Shown here piece by piece: positions 1 to 10,560 of a DNA stretch of 64,000 bases. The notes beneath the pieces were generated by a model. It did not search any database. It was not told where the DNA came from and saw nothing but the letters and a program-made list of their open reading frames with translations. Source of the DNA: Mactra quadrangularis (lineage: Eukaryota > Mollusca > Bivalvia > Venerida > Mactridae); assembly GCA_025267735.1 (NCBI GenBank), contig CM046297.1, positions 29,042,011 through 29,106,010 of the forward strand, given 5' to 3'. The first letter of the stretch is position 1. Every line of letters begins with the position of its first letter. The position numbers were made by a program, and so were the translations under genes.

Positions 1-767
1 AAGATTGTTTTATAGTAGCAATGACTTTACTATCTGAAAATGAACTTGCTCTATGTGATGATTACAACAAATCAGTAAAGGTGTTAAATATCAATGATGA
101 TGTTATATGTTGTAATATCACATTTGGTACTTCACCAGTAGATATAACATTATTGCCGGGGGGAAATGTGTCTGTCATTTTTGATGATGAACAGGCTATG
201 CGAATTCTATCAAAGTGTGATGGTTCGTTGAAAGAAGTCAAATTGATAAGATTGACTGGTAAACCTGTATCTGTTGAATGCTTAAAAGATGAAATGTTTG
301 TTTCGTTTAAAGTGCCCTTGAAATTGAACATTTTAAGTTTGTCAGGTGGTATAAAAAGAACTATTACTCCAGATTCTAAATGTTTAGAAAATATACATCT
401 CCCTAGACATATTGCTGTCCATTTCACAGACACTACACGTATTATCTATATATCTGATTGGTCAACAAACACTATAGCGTCTATAGATCTAAATGGTACA
501 ATGTTAGCAATTTATAAAGATGAAGGTCTGGTTCAACCACACGATATTACTATTACACCATTTGGTTCTATATATGTGTGTAACAGTGATAAACATATAA
601 TATATAAAATGTCTGAAGATCTAACTGAAGGTGAAGTGATACTTGATGAACGAGATGGGGTAATCGGTCCATCTGCTATGTGTTTCTGTCCTAGTAGAAA
701 GTCTCTCTATATCAGTAGTAGAAATAGATCTCGTTTAAACTTCATAAAACAATATAAGTACAACTAA
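1..767 (+). CDS. TRIM-like NHL beta-propeller protein, C-terminal end (5' partial)
   Basis: The reading frame is open from the window edge (first full codon at base 3) to the TAA at 765-767. The ATG at base 21 is an internal methionine, because the frame continues upstream of it (DCFIVAM). About 255 residues are visible. They form repeated NHL-like blades: a hydrophobic strand, then 'IIYISDWSTNTIASIDLNG' and 'GSIYVCNSDKHIIYKM', the usual 'yvsD...n.I...d..G' pattern. Proteins of this kind in molluscs are TRIM/RBCC-like, with N-terminal RING and B-box zinc fingers and a coiled coil; none of those lies inside the window. NHL propellers bind protein or RNA partners, so a ubiquitin-ligase or scaffold role is possible but not shown. 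The tail ends soon after the last blade, as expected for a terminal exon. Family call is fairly secure; the specific paralogue cannot be named. Confidence 0.82.
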   Translation, partial: DCFIVAMTLLSENELALCDDYNKSVKVLNINDDVICCNITFGTSPVDITLLPGGNVSVIFDDEQAMRILSKCDGSLKEVKLIRLTGKPVSVECLKDEMFVSFKVPLKLNILSLSGGIKRTITPDSKCLENIHLPRHIAVHFTDTTRIIYISDWSTNTIASIDLNGTMLAIYKDEGLVQPHDITITPFGSIYVCNSDKHIIYKMSEDLTEGEVILDERDGVIGPSAMCFCPSRKSLYISSRNRSRLNFIKQYKYN

Positions 768-1001
768 CTACTCAAAGCATAATCACAACCAGGTGTGCAT
801 ATAGTAAACAAATTTTATAAACCATTATTGTACATAGAACATTTCATTAATTATTCAAAATAGTATACTTGTGTACATTTGAATGTTAATTGTTTAATTA
901 AACCTATGTTGATTCCTAAGAAATAATGTCGACTCTCTTTGTAAAAAGCGCATCGTTTTGAACATCTTTCCTTAAAAAATTAATCAATTTTCTTTGACGG
1001 C

Positions 1002-1007
1002 AATAAA
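1002..1007 (+). terminator. candidate poly(A) signal of the NHL gene
   Basis: AATAAA lies 235 bases after the NHL stop codon, with a second AATAAA at 1062-1067. Either could end the transcript. In sequence this AT-rich the hexamer is frequent by chance, so this is a candidate only. Confidence 0.35.
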
Positions 1008-1075
1008 TTGCATAAACTTAAAAAAATTATATCATAGACGGGGAACGATAAGAACTGAAAAAATAAAACATAACT

Positions 1076-2770
1076 AAGTAATTGGATATATTTGAATTAA
1101 ATGATAACAAAATGTTTACAAAAAGGACATTTTGGCTTATGGCCTTAACATTTTTCAATAATTACAATTATTTATTTCCTCCATTTTTGGAGAGCATAAC
1201 ATATAAACAGTATAGATATTAAACACAGAAATATTTTAATACAATAACAGATAATTACGGCAAGAAATATATATAAATACGAATAAATGAATATTGCTCA
1301 TAGGGAAAATCTTTTTACGAAAACAAAAAATCAGGCATTATGATACGAACAATATTAAAAGAAAAACACATATTAAACCACTCACTAAAATTGCCTTCGA
1401 AATAAGAAGACGGGGATTTAGTGATAGGTTCTTATTACATGTTAAAACTGCAATTTTATCAATACTAATACATATTATTTTAATACAGAAGCTACATTTC
1501 TACTGAGCGAGAATTCAATCATTTGAGGTATTATCCTTATAACAAAATATAAACGCTTTTACAAGAGTAAATGAGTACATGAGACAGGCAGATCTTGTGA
1601 TAACCACGTAATTAAAAAAAGTAATCTTATTTCAAATTACGAAAACATTATGTTCTTTTTTTCAAAATAAAATATTGCAAATGAAGAATACTGATTTTTG
1701 ACACTTTTTGTACAAAAAGGATGACTGTTATTTTTTTCTTTTACCACCTGACAATACTATGATTTATTTTTATACCGTTTTAAACTTGTTATTTCTTTAT
1801 TTCATGTTAAATGTCATTTAACTGTTAGTTGGCGGATACTTTAACCTCGCAGATTTGAGTATCTGTATATATACCTTATCTGTCCTCAGGATCGATGACA
1901 TTATACTGCAATTAATGTATGCGCCGCTGCAATTGAATGAAATGGCTTGTGTTGAAACTTTTAACATATTGTACGCTTTGTTTGCTTATTATGTATTTAG
2001 AAGTTGTTATCTTGATTTAACGCAGTCAATGTAATTAATGCGTTATGGCCCACTAGACTATACTGAAGGACCTGTATCTCGAATGAATACTAGTTGTCTA
2101 TATTTTCCTTTTAGATTATATCTAAGAACATAACTTGTAACCTCCTTGTTTTAGACTATGTAGTTATCATTATATTACTATATGGATCTTATCATTTTAC
2201 TGACCGATCGATGGGCGTATGTTTATAGCATTTGGCGTTGCAAAACTGGAAATACATTCTAACTTATAATATCAAATATTGTATTAATCAGAAGCAGAAT
2301 AATTGTATTCAAGTTATATTCTAGCTGTCTAATAAAGAAACTATTTTAACAGACCAAGTGTTATTTATTTCGTTTTTATTCATAGAAATTATATTTGCTT
2401 GTTTTTTAAACAAAAAAGCCAAGTGTTGCACAGCACTTAATTTATACATTAGGGCTGGCTTAATTAGAAAATACTCATTTAGGTCATCGTTTCGAACACG
2501 AAGCGAATAAAGTCCGAATTTAAAATCAAATCTCTAAAGAATGTGTTGTGTCAGTCGAGATAAAAAGAGTTTGGTCAGGAATCACGATATGGTTTACATC
2601 TACAGACACGTTGTTCTCTCTTTGTGACAGGGAAGGAAATTTATGCAAGTACTACTCAAGATGAATGATTTGATTTCATCAGAATTAAGACCCCAGTAAT
2701 GACTACACCTAATCTCGCATTATTTGGAAGGTCGTTTTATAAATATCACATACTACAGAGGATGATAGTA
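1076..2770. other. intergenic, nothing recognised
   Basis: AT-rich sequence with stops in all frames. The short open frame at 1294-1506 has no recognisable protein character. No terminal repeats, tRNA-like boxes or tandem arrays were seen. Confidence 0.5.
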
Positions 2771-2775
2771 TATAA

Positions 2776-2912
2776 ATAACACATGGCAGTGAGGGTGACA
2801 GTACAGCTTATCAACCCGAGGAAAATCCTATCAACCGAGGCGCTAGCCGAGGTTGATATTAATTTTCAAGGGTTGATAATCTGTACCGTCACCCTTACTG
2901 TCATGTGTTATT
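2776..2912. repeat. short foldback element
   Basis: Imperfect inverted arms of about 40 bp: the left arm runs from TAACACATGGCAGTGAGGGT and the right arm is its near complement, ending TGTCATGTGTTA. The spacer carries short 'CCGAGG' and 'GCCGAGG' boxes. Similar boxes and the neighbouring 'atcaca..ctacag' text recur at 3790-3895 (opposite orientation) and 46340-46430, so this is a decayed dispersed family. Confidence 0.6.
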
Positions 2913-3002
2913 AGTTCTATTTTACCGAACAAAACTGTAGCATGTAAATATATATTGAACAACAAATAACAACATAGTAAAGAAAACAATCAGTACAATA
3001 AA

Positions 3003-3545
3003 AACAAGAGCTGTCAGAGGAGACAGCATGCTCGACTTAGTAAGTCTTTGTCACGTGAGATGTGGTTGATGATAAGGAACATATATTTTAAGTTTGAAGT
3101 CAATACTTAAAAAAATAAAACAGTTGCAGTAAAAACAAAACATTTTTTTAAATAAAACTCTAAGTTCAAGGGGAGATAATTCTGAAACATATATTTGGAG
3201 TCATGAACCTTGTCACGTGAGATGTGGTTGATAATAAGGAACATATATTTTAAGTTTGAAGTCAATACCTAAAGAAATAAAACAGTTGCAGTAAAAACAA
3301 ACATTTTTAAAAGAAAACTCTAAGTTCAAGGGGAGATAATTCTGAAAATAATGTGTTTGGAGTTATGAACCTTGTCACATGAGATGTGGTTGATAGTAAG
3401 GAACATATATTAAAAGTTTGAAGTTAATATCTTAAGAAATAACAAAGATATAGGAGAAAGTATTTTACTGCACAAAAACTTAAATCAGAAATGTGGACGC
3501 AGACGCCGACGGCGACGCCGGGGCGTCTGGGAGAGCTCTACATTA
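3003..3545. mobile_element. hairpin-ended interspersed repeat with three internal tandem units
   Basis: It opens with the hairpin GCTGTC-AGAGGA-GACAGC and ends in a GC-rich block 'GACGCCGACGGCGACGCCGG' just before GAGAGCTCTAC. Between these lie about three tandem copies of a roughly 165-bp unit, recognisable by 'CTTGTCACGTGAGATGTGG' near 3047, 3209 and 3369. No terminal inverted repeats are visible. One end hairpin and no TIR is compatible with a Helitron-like non-autonomous element, but no diagnostic terminus was confirmed. A diverged relative lies at 6706-6955. Confidence 0.6.
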
Positions 3546-3587
3546 CTTCGTAACGTCGAGCTAAAAAACTGAATCATATCACTAATA

Positions 3588-3667
3588 TACCCTGCCTCGA
3601 CCGGGATTCGAACCCGCGATCTCCGGATTCGAAGTCAGACATACTTACCACTACGCCACGGTCGCGG
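3588..3667 (-). mobile_element. tRNA-like SINE head, family A
   Basis: On the minus strand the sequence has an A box 'GTGGCGTAGTGGTAAG' and a B box 'GGGTTCGAATCCC', with outer ends that can pair as an acceptor stem (one mismatch). It matches the heads at 30977-31193 and 44510-44710, but the family A tail is not attached here. A SINE head fragment or tRNA pseudogene is more likely than a working tRNA. Confidence 0.65.
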
Positions 3668-3789
3668 CTATTTACGGCTACTTATCGTTGATAAGTGGTC
3701 TCCCTCAGATAGCGGGTAATATTACCATGTGATCGAACAAAATATCACCAGCTCCGGTATAGCGCTTTAGCATAGGGAAATTCCAGTGA

Positions 3790-3895
3790 GGTATAATAAA
3801 ACAGAATGTTCACCGATGCTTTAGCCGAGGTCGGCCTTTTTGTCAATCCGTTATATCACTCACTGTAGGATGTGATATTAATATTATTCTATTAT
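3790..3895 (-). repeat. fragment of dispersed 'GCCGAGG' repeat
   Basis: Reverse-complement match to the repeat around 46340-46430 ('atatcac..cctacag..gtgat', then 'gaatgttcacc..ccgagg'). Ends are not clear. Confidence 0.4.
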
Positions 3896-4136
3896 ACCAA
3901 ACAACACAAACTTGAAATCGTTGAACTTGAAGACATTTTTACACCTTTAAATGTGTTGTTTCGTAAACAGAAAGTGTCTGCTAAAACCTCGGGTGCCGGT
4001 ATTAGCAAACTCCAACGCAGTAGACTCCCATCACTATAAGCGGACATAATGGTGATGTCAATTGGTCTGATTGGAGACGTACAAATGGTAACATTACAGA
4101 ATATCATCCGGTTATATAGTAATATTTATTTATTTA

Positions 4137-4407
4137 TTGGAGTTAACGCCGTATCAACACAATTTAGGTCATTTCACGGCGTCCAGCGCACCTAACCTAG
4201 CTTTCCTGGACCATTGTCTATAACCAATACTCACCTACCCTTCCACAAGGCCGGAAACTTCTCCATATTATCTAATCAATGGAGGAAAATCGACATTATT
4301 GTCAAATTTTCATGGAAGGGTATAACCTCCCTGGGTAGGATTCGAATCCGCACCCCCTCGGGCACGAGTATCTAAATCCCGGCGCGCTACCAACTGCGCT
4401 ATGCTAT
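4137..4407 (-). mobile_element. SINE family B
   Basis: Read on the minus strand: a tRNA-like head with 'GCGCAGTTGGTAGCGCGCC' and a B-box-like 'GGATTCGAATCC', a body containing 'GAAGTTTCCGGCCTTGTGG', and the tail 'TTGTGTTGATACGGCGTTAA'. Other copies are at 7066-7358 (+), 36475-36770 (-), 55935-56225 (-) and an old one at 57165-57415 (-). Pol III-transcribed non-autonomous element. The tail resembles those of mollusc SINE families, but the named family is not claimed. Confidence 0.85.
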
Positions 4408-4409
4408 AT

Positions 4410-5740
4410 AGTAAACAAATCACCTATTATTATTTTATGTGTCCTTGCTGGACTCAATTTAGATCGTAAATTATACTCACTCCAACAATTTTAGTGCTGA
4501 GTTAACTCTTTAGCGACGCAGTTTAGAATCTCGCCTACCTACTAGAAGAACCGGGTAAGATTCCTAGTAAGGGTTTATAATTACTATCTTTCGAATTGAC
4601 CTCTGATTTAGATAATTGAACCATTTAAAGAGCATTAAATATTACATTAACACATTTAAATAGTAATGAATATCAAAATTTTATACAATAATATCACAAC
4701 ATAATTATCATATAAGAAGATCATAACGAAATACTAATACTACATTGAATCAGATAGATAATTATTATTCTTTGTTTACTTATACTTATAATGCGTGCAA
4801 ACAAACTGGGTAAAATATAAAATATACCGTAAAAGTCCCCGGATGCATAAATAAGTACATGACAACGAAATAAGTGATAGTGACTTAACATGGAGCTTTT
4901 TTATATTTAACTAAATTTCGAACGAGTTTCGCCCGTATCGACGGTAAACTGAAATGAAAAATGGGCCATTACCATAACTCTCGTATGTCCTACAATACTA
5001 GCAGTCGAGTATTCTCCCTTTTGGGTGCTACAAGAGTCACGTTAAAATACTACGTAACTATGACAACGCGAATGCTACGGCTTTAAGAAGAAATGTTAAA
5101 ATTCAGCATCAACCCAGAGTTTTCTTTAAAAACTGTAAGTATTATCATGTTTTTTCAAATTTAATACCTAATCGAGACTTAGCCGCAAAGTGTATGCTAT
5201 ATGTTGCGCGATACTTCTCCAATGCAAGTTGTAAAGTACTTTACAAACACCCTGAAAACCCAACAAACGATAATCTTATTCAATAAAAAATTTTGGGAGG
5301 CGCCGTATAAAGGAACAAACGCCTAGATGTTTGCTCTATTGCCGGATTACGAAGTCAAAACTATGGAAATTAGTCGCATTATAACGATCATATATTTACC
5401 GGAAATATCCGATCAAATGATGCAGTAATTATATGCTTGATTTTGTTCATAAGAGCCATTGCTGAGACCTGAAACTACTCTTATTACTCTGAGCGGCTAC
5501 CACCGCCAAAAGGACAACGATTTGTCACTGTAGCACAATGAAATGGAATAGTTTGCCAGCTGTTTTTGTATATACTGTAAAGTTTAGCAATTAGAGTCGT
5601 CAAAATACACTGTCTTAATATGCATTAGGAAAGGAAGTTTTTATATGAGAACTTATATTTATATAGCTGTGCAACACTTTCAGGCTCACGGTGTTGAACA
5701 GTCCCCTATAAAATTATTGCAAAAGCAGTCTTCGTATATA
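4410..5740. other. intergenic, nothing recognised
   Basis: No credible open frame, tRNA-like promoter, inverted repeat or tandem array was seen. Confidence 0.5.
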
Positions 5741-5746
5741 CATATA

Positions 5747-6320
5747 TTTAACTAAACTTTTAAGTGACCCTATTTTCATTCTGTAGATTTTGATTTTTTT
5801 AACATACAACTGTATATGTCTAATCGATGATGTGTGTAGGACCATAATATACTATCGTCTGAGTGCATGGTTTTCTTGCATCATTATTGATGCAAAACTG
5901 ATTTTTTCTCGTGCGTATGTTGAAAAGCGGAAATGGGCAGGTGCTTCTCATGTAAAAATATCACATACAGTCAGTAATGTTGAAAATCATTAGTGTGTTG
6001 ATATGCACAACGAAAGATAAAGAAATGGCTTAAAAGTCCCTACAAGAACAAAAAGTTGCCATAGGCCTTTTCAAGCAGTGTGTCACCTGTAATAAGTTTT
6101 CTTATCGTTATTTTGCCGTTATATCATAGCTTTAAAAATCTTCCCATTTCCGATTTTCAACACGATCAAACCGGTTTTGTATTGAAAAATAAGTATAAAA
6201 GACCACGCAAGCAGACGACAGTATGAAGTATCGATTTGGTATACATTTTGAAAAATAAAAAATCCTACAATATGGAGATCGGGGTACTTAAAAGTTTTGT
6301 TAAGTATATTCACAGGAATA
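5747..6320. mobile_element. long-armed foldback element
   Basis: Inverted arms of about 200 bp (5747-5945 against 6118-6320), imperfect but clear. The left arm has 'AACTAAACTTTTAAGTGACC' and 'GAAAAGCGGAAATGGGCAGG'; the right arm carries their complements. The open frames on the two arms (5790-5993 on +, 6119-6313 on -) mirror each other for this reason and are not genes. No target duplication was identified. Confidence 0.65.
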
Positions 6321-6705
6321 TTTATGGTATGTAATTCATAAACGAATAAAATGACTCATGATCTCATTCAACAAACTCATGTGTTTTATTTCTGGGTCAA
6401 TCTGTAAAAACTTGGTGTTATTTTTCGAATAAATGGTTAATTTTTCTATTGAATATAGAGGCTAATTATTGAAAAGCCTATGAAGAAGGTACGTGTAACG
6501 TGACGTATGAAGACGTATGTAGATTCGTTGAACAGGAAAGCAAGCCAAGTTCGCCACGATGTGACCTAGAAATCGAGTCTACATTCCGAACGTAACTCAT
6601 AGTTTGTTGGTGGAACACAAATAAACATTATCTAAAAAACAGAAGAAATAACACTTAAATTCTTTAAATGTTCTTATGTTCTGAGAAAGTTAGGAAAATA
6701 AACAA

Positions 6706-6955
6706 AACAAGAGCAGTTCACGGACAGCGCGCTCGCCTATTCGAGGTGATAATGTAGATAATCAAATATTGACATTAATCCCATTTAAATAAAAGAAATT
6801 TAAGAAAAATACTACCATTGTTGAGTGCTAAGGATGATATTTTGAAAAAAAGTAGTCATTGACATTGAGTACTGCGCTGTGTGAGTGACCGCGTCATTAA
6901 CGTTACGAAGACGTCGTTGATGCGCGCCGGGTCGCTGATAGTGATAGTTTTCTAA
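6706..6955. mobile_element. diverged relative of the 3003-3545 repeat
   Basis: It starts 'AAAACAAGAGC' followed by 'GACAGCGCGCTCG', and ends in a GC-rich block with 'GACGTCGTTGATGCGCGCC'. This is the same start and end layout as 3003-3545, without the internal tandem units. Confidence 0.45.
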
Positions 6956-7065
6956 TGAGCATTACTTTTTATTGAGTCAGCATTTTTTCTGATATTTTGT
7001 AAGAATTTGCAGGACATATTCAGATTTATGTTGATGTATTTTGTTTTCTGATTGTACCTAATTAA

Positions 7066-7358
7066 AACCCGGGTCGATAGCGCAGTTGGTAGCGCGCCGG
7101 GATTTGGATACTCGTGCCCGAGGGGGTGCGGGTTCGAATCCCGTCCGGGGAGGTTATACCCTTCCATGAAAATTTGACAATAATGTCGATTTTCCTCCAT
7201 TGATTAGATAATATGGAGAAGTTTCCGGCCTTGTGGAAGGGTAGGTGAGTACTGGTTATAGACAATGGTCCAGGAAAGCTAGGTTAGGTGCGCTGGACGC
7301 CGTGAAATGACCTAAATTGTGTTGATACGGCGTTAACTCCAATGAATAAATAAATAAA
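7066..7358 (+). mobile_element. SINE family B with 12-bp target-site duplication
   Basis: Complete element: head 'GGTCGATAGCGCAGTTGGTA', B box 'GGTTCGAATCCC', body, tail 'GTGTTGATACGGCGTTAA', then a short (AATA)n end. It is flanked by a perfect duplication GTACCTAATTAA at 7054-7065 and 7359-7370, proving retrotransposition at this site. Open frames over it on the minus strand (6952-7265) are SINE sequence, not protein. Confidence 0.92.
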
Positions 7359-8053
7359 GTACCTAATTAACGTTAACAGTAGCAAAACTCCACGTTATTT
7401 TGGATCATCCCTCGTATAAAACTTCTATCGAAAACCAATTAGGTATACAAAGAAAAGTCAAAATACTAGTGCAATACAACTTGGCATCTGACCACCAATA
7501 GCCATTCTGTAGACATGTGTGAAGGTTCAAGTTGTAAATATATAAAAGAAATAAAGATATTTCATCAGAATTTAACTAAGACGTGTTATGCCGACGCTGA
7601 CATAGAAAAAGTATATTAGGATAGTCCCACTAATCTCTGATTAGACGAGCTAAAATATTAAAGAAGGTCTGTATTTTTTACTTCCGAATGACGGTTTTAT
7701 GAATTTTATGAAAACTAAAACTTCCAAGGACAATAAAGTCATGTTAATTCAATTTTTTAGTTAAATGTCGCTATTTTCCTAGAAAAGTCAATAAAATAAA
7801 TCACGAATGTTAATAAAACAATCTAACAAATGAATTCAATGGAGGAAACGTTACCCTTCAATTTCAGAAAATTAACAGAGAACAACAATGAGTTTGAAAG
7901 TATAAGTTCATATTGAAAATATCAATCATGTAAAAATAAGTCGTTGAATAAACCAAAACTATCCTTTAAGATGCCATGGACTTTTGTTCAATATATTTTT
8001 ACTTTTATAGAACATTCTAAGACTCCAGAAATGATAATGTATCACCTATATGA

Positions 8054-8359
8054 TCATGTGATCATATATAACAACCATAATGTCAAAGTTATCCGAATGA
8101 CCATCTCCCAGAAGTACTTGCGCGACAATGAACTTCGTTCTGAAATCGAGAATGGAAATTGCGGCGTGTCATCATTAAGAGAGATGAATGGTTTATAAAA
8201 TCCATCGAGGGAGTTGTTTATACCAGAGTTCATCATTTTATAATGAATAAACGGTTGTTTAAGACCAATGTATCCATCTTTCAAAGCTTTCTGAATTTCG
8301 GTAAACAAATAGAAAATGGAATATCTCTTACTTTCAACCCAAGGGAGTCTAACTAGATA
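8054..8359 (-). pseudogene. unidentified minus-strand reading frame within the composite repeat
   Basis: About 100 codons open on the minus strand, reading 'LPWVESKRYSIFYLFTEIQ' and later 'GFYKPFISLNDDTP'. It is preserved in copy 2 (11572-11877) and broken by small deletions in copy 3 (19786-20040). I do not recognise the family. The overlapping plus-strand frame at 7944-8198 is equally open. The text reads like real protein and could be a captured exon, but nothing shows expression or selection. Confidence 0.3.
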
Positions 8360-8864
8360 TTACACGATTCAAACTGAAATTGCCGCAGAAATTACGCCAA
8401 CGTTCACAAAATGAAGCTGTTGGAAGCCAAACCTCTACTATATAAAAGTGACAATAGACATACAAATCTAATTTACAAACAAGCATAAATACAAACATTG
8501 TTTATTTTGTAATTAAAGTATCAAAGTGCTAAAGGCATGATAAATTATATTGCTTTGTTCAATCATGAGTGCATTTTAGATAAAATTAACTTAAAACTGA
8601 TTTATTTTAAACCTAATTCACCTTTTCACATAAATGAAAAGTTATATATATTGTTATTGATGATAGCAACATAAGTGTTTGTGTATTTAGTAATGTTCTG
8701 TGATCAATATAATATTTCTACAATAGTCATTTCCTAATTAGGACGGTAAAGTGAAATATCTCGATCCAATTTCATAACAAAACCATTGCTGTGTATTATG
8801 AGTAACTCTAGTGGGTTTACTGAGGCAAATACAAGTTTAACCAACTATCGAACATTCATCATTT

Positions 8865-9178
8865 GACAAATCCCTTGAATCAATTTCCATATCGCCAGAT
8901 CAAGTAAGAAAGAAACTGTCTGTGCTCAAAACTTCCAAATCGCGAGGATTCGATCAAGTTCGTCCATTACTTCTAAAAGAATGTTCTGAAGAACTTTGTG
9001 AAACTGTATCCAGTTTGTTTAATCCAGCAATACATAGTATGAAGCTACCAGAATTATAGAAACAAGCACAAGTTACACATTTGTTTTCAAAAAGGGAGAC
9101 GCACATAAATATTCGAACTATAGACCTGTTAGCTTGACAGAGTTGTTTGCGTAAAGTACTTGAAACTTTCATTAGAGA
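8865..9178 (+). pseudogene. LINE reverse transcriptase remnant (CR1/L2-like N-terminal RT region)
   Basis: Conceptual reading gives 'DKSLESISISPDQVRKKLS', 'KTSKSRGFDQVRPLLLKECS' and, after a stop and frameshifts, 'YRPVSLT...VLETFIRD'. These match the fingers region of non-LTR RTs of the CR1/L2/Rex type (K..KS.G.D..HP..L, then NYRPVSLTS). The catalytic FADD motif is not reached. Related copies are at 12380-12705, 13735-13790 with 15226-15475, and 20565-20877. All are dead. Confidence 0.75.
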
Positions 9179-9324
9179 TTTATAATATGTGTTTTATTCA
9201 CCATAGTGGCATGATGTTACATTGCAACATGTTCCACATGACGCTTCTGCGTATGACCCTTTACGTCGATAAACATTGCAAATTTTTAAAAGCTAAACGA
9301 ATGAAGAATAGTAAATGGCATTTA

Positions 9325-9468
9325 TTGTCTATTTTTTCTCAATTGTCAAACTTTGAATATTTTCACGGTGATTGATTACACACTGTCACAATACCATGTG
9401 TGTAACATAAAGAGCACGACGTCACCGTGAAATTATTCTTGTTTAGATAGTTGAGAAAAAACGAACTA
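9325..9468. mobile_element. foldback MITE, TTGTYCGTTTTTTCTC family, TA duplication
   Basis: A 144-bp palindromic element: left end TTGTCTATTTTTTCTCAA, right end complementary (TTGAGAAAAAACGAACTA), flanked by TA at 9323-9324 and 9469-9470. The other composite copies lack it and read straight through ('aaatggcctttgcatgattt' type context at 13430). Two more copies are at 36181-36421 and 47233-47376. TA duplication suggests Tc1/mariner-like mobilisation. Confidence 0.8.
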
Positions 9469-9787
9469 TACATGATTAAAGACCGCCTTTCATAAAGTCA
9501 GTTTTGATATATGCCACTATGTATAATGCAAATTTCCAAACAACAGAACTACAGGGTACTAGGATACATAATATATATGACCATCAACTTTATATTTAAC
9601 ATTTACTATTAAAAACGATTTCCGCGCAACATTTTGTAGTGTACCCTATATCATTCTAAAGCTGCGAGGTTTTATTATGCCCTCATACGGAATATTGAGC
9701 CTTCAAGTACGGTTTTAAATAGGCCGAGGCCCCAAAAAATGGAGGCATGTAATAGTTAATTTGTTATAGTGACATGTATTTAAAGGT

Positions 9788-10250
9788 CTGGGTTCGACAA
9801 ATCCATTCGTCCGCTCGCATTTAAGAATAGAAATTGAATCAGGACGAGTTTTTTTGCTGTGTTTGTCCTGCAGGTCAAGTGAATTTTCTAGCAGAAAATA
9901 CATGGTCTTTTTAGAATACACAACAAATTAAGCATATTTTATCACTTGTGATCTGCAAACATCGTTTAGATGGCTTTTAGTACGTACAAATGGCTGTCAT
10001 ATTGTGACTATTCCGTTGTGCTAGATTTAACACTTACCAATGTCTGCATCATATTACCACAAGTACTGTTATAACAGAACTACCATATACAACAAATAAT
10101 ATGTTTGTTACTGCGTCCTACAAGTTACATATTAATAATATTTTCCATTAGTGGATTAAAGGACGAATTCATGTTGAACCATGACGAGTGAAAATTTTAT
10201 GCTTCTTGTCCTGCAGGACGAGTTGCTTCCAAAACATTTGTCGAGCCCTG
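9788..10250. mobile_element. hAT-like MITE, copy 1
   Basis: Ends are complementary: left 'CTGGGTTCGACAAATCC' (a degraded CAGGGCTCGACAAAT), right 'ACATTTGTCGAGCCCTG'. CAGGG-type termini are typical of hAT elements. Internal 'GTCCTGCAGGACGAGT' near each end forms a second palindrome. No convincing 8-bp duplication. Present at the same place in the copies at 15945-16447 and 21343-22164, so it inserted before the composite was amplified. Confidence 0.6.
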
Positions 10251-10252
10251 AC

Positions 10253-10560
10253 TTAAATTTATGTACAAAATGTACAAATTATTCAAAAACAGGATAAAGT
10301 ATGACACCTACCTTTATATTATATCTTCATGCCATCATATTCAACTCTTCCATTTTAGAACAGGTAACAACAGACTCCCAATAGAAGTAGGCCGCTGGTA
10401 CAATATTCCACACAATAAAAGGAGATGTACCCTATGCGCAAACGACATTTGAGAAAAAATGCATTATCTTCTTATTTGTATTTTTTGTGAACTGAGGAAC
10501 AAATATATTCCATGTTAATATTATAAAAACAAATGTATAAGTGAGTTTTTTACTTGTTGT
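10253..10560 (+). pseudogene. LINE ORF2 C-terminal zinc-knuckle remnant, copy 1
   Basis: Reads 'LFHFRTGNNRLPIEVGRWYN', then 'IPHNKRRCTLC', and after a frameshift an 'H-LLICPFF-EMRNKYI'-like stretch in the sister copies. This is the RTG-H/N-L-IE-GR-IP-R-C-LC ... HFL-CP pattern at the C-terminus of many non-LTR retrotransposon proteins. Whether it belonged to the same element as the RT remnant upstream cannot be told, since a hAT-like MITE now lies between them. Confidence 0.7.

Noticed and set aside
1294..1506. 70-codon plus-strand frame after the NHL gene
   Set aside because: No recognisable content, in AT-rich sequence where such frames occur by chance.
3588..3667. Functional tRNA gene
   Set aside because: The same head recurs attached to SINE bodies (30977-31193, 44510-44710) and its stems are imperfect.
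5790..6313. Two open frames on opposite strands
   Set aside because: They are the two arms of one foldback element and mirror each other.
6952..7265. Overlapping minus-strand open frames as genes
   Set aside because: They lie on a SINE; the same peptides reappear at 56029-56309 over another copy of the same SINE.
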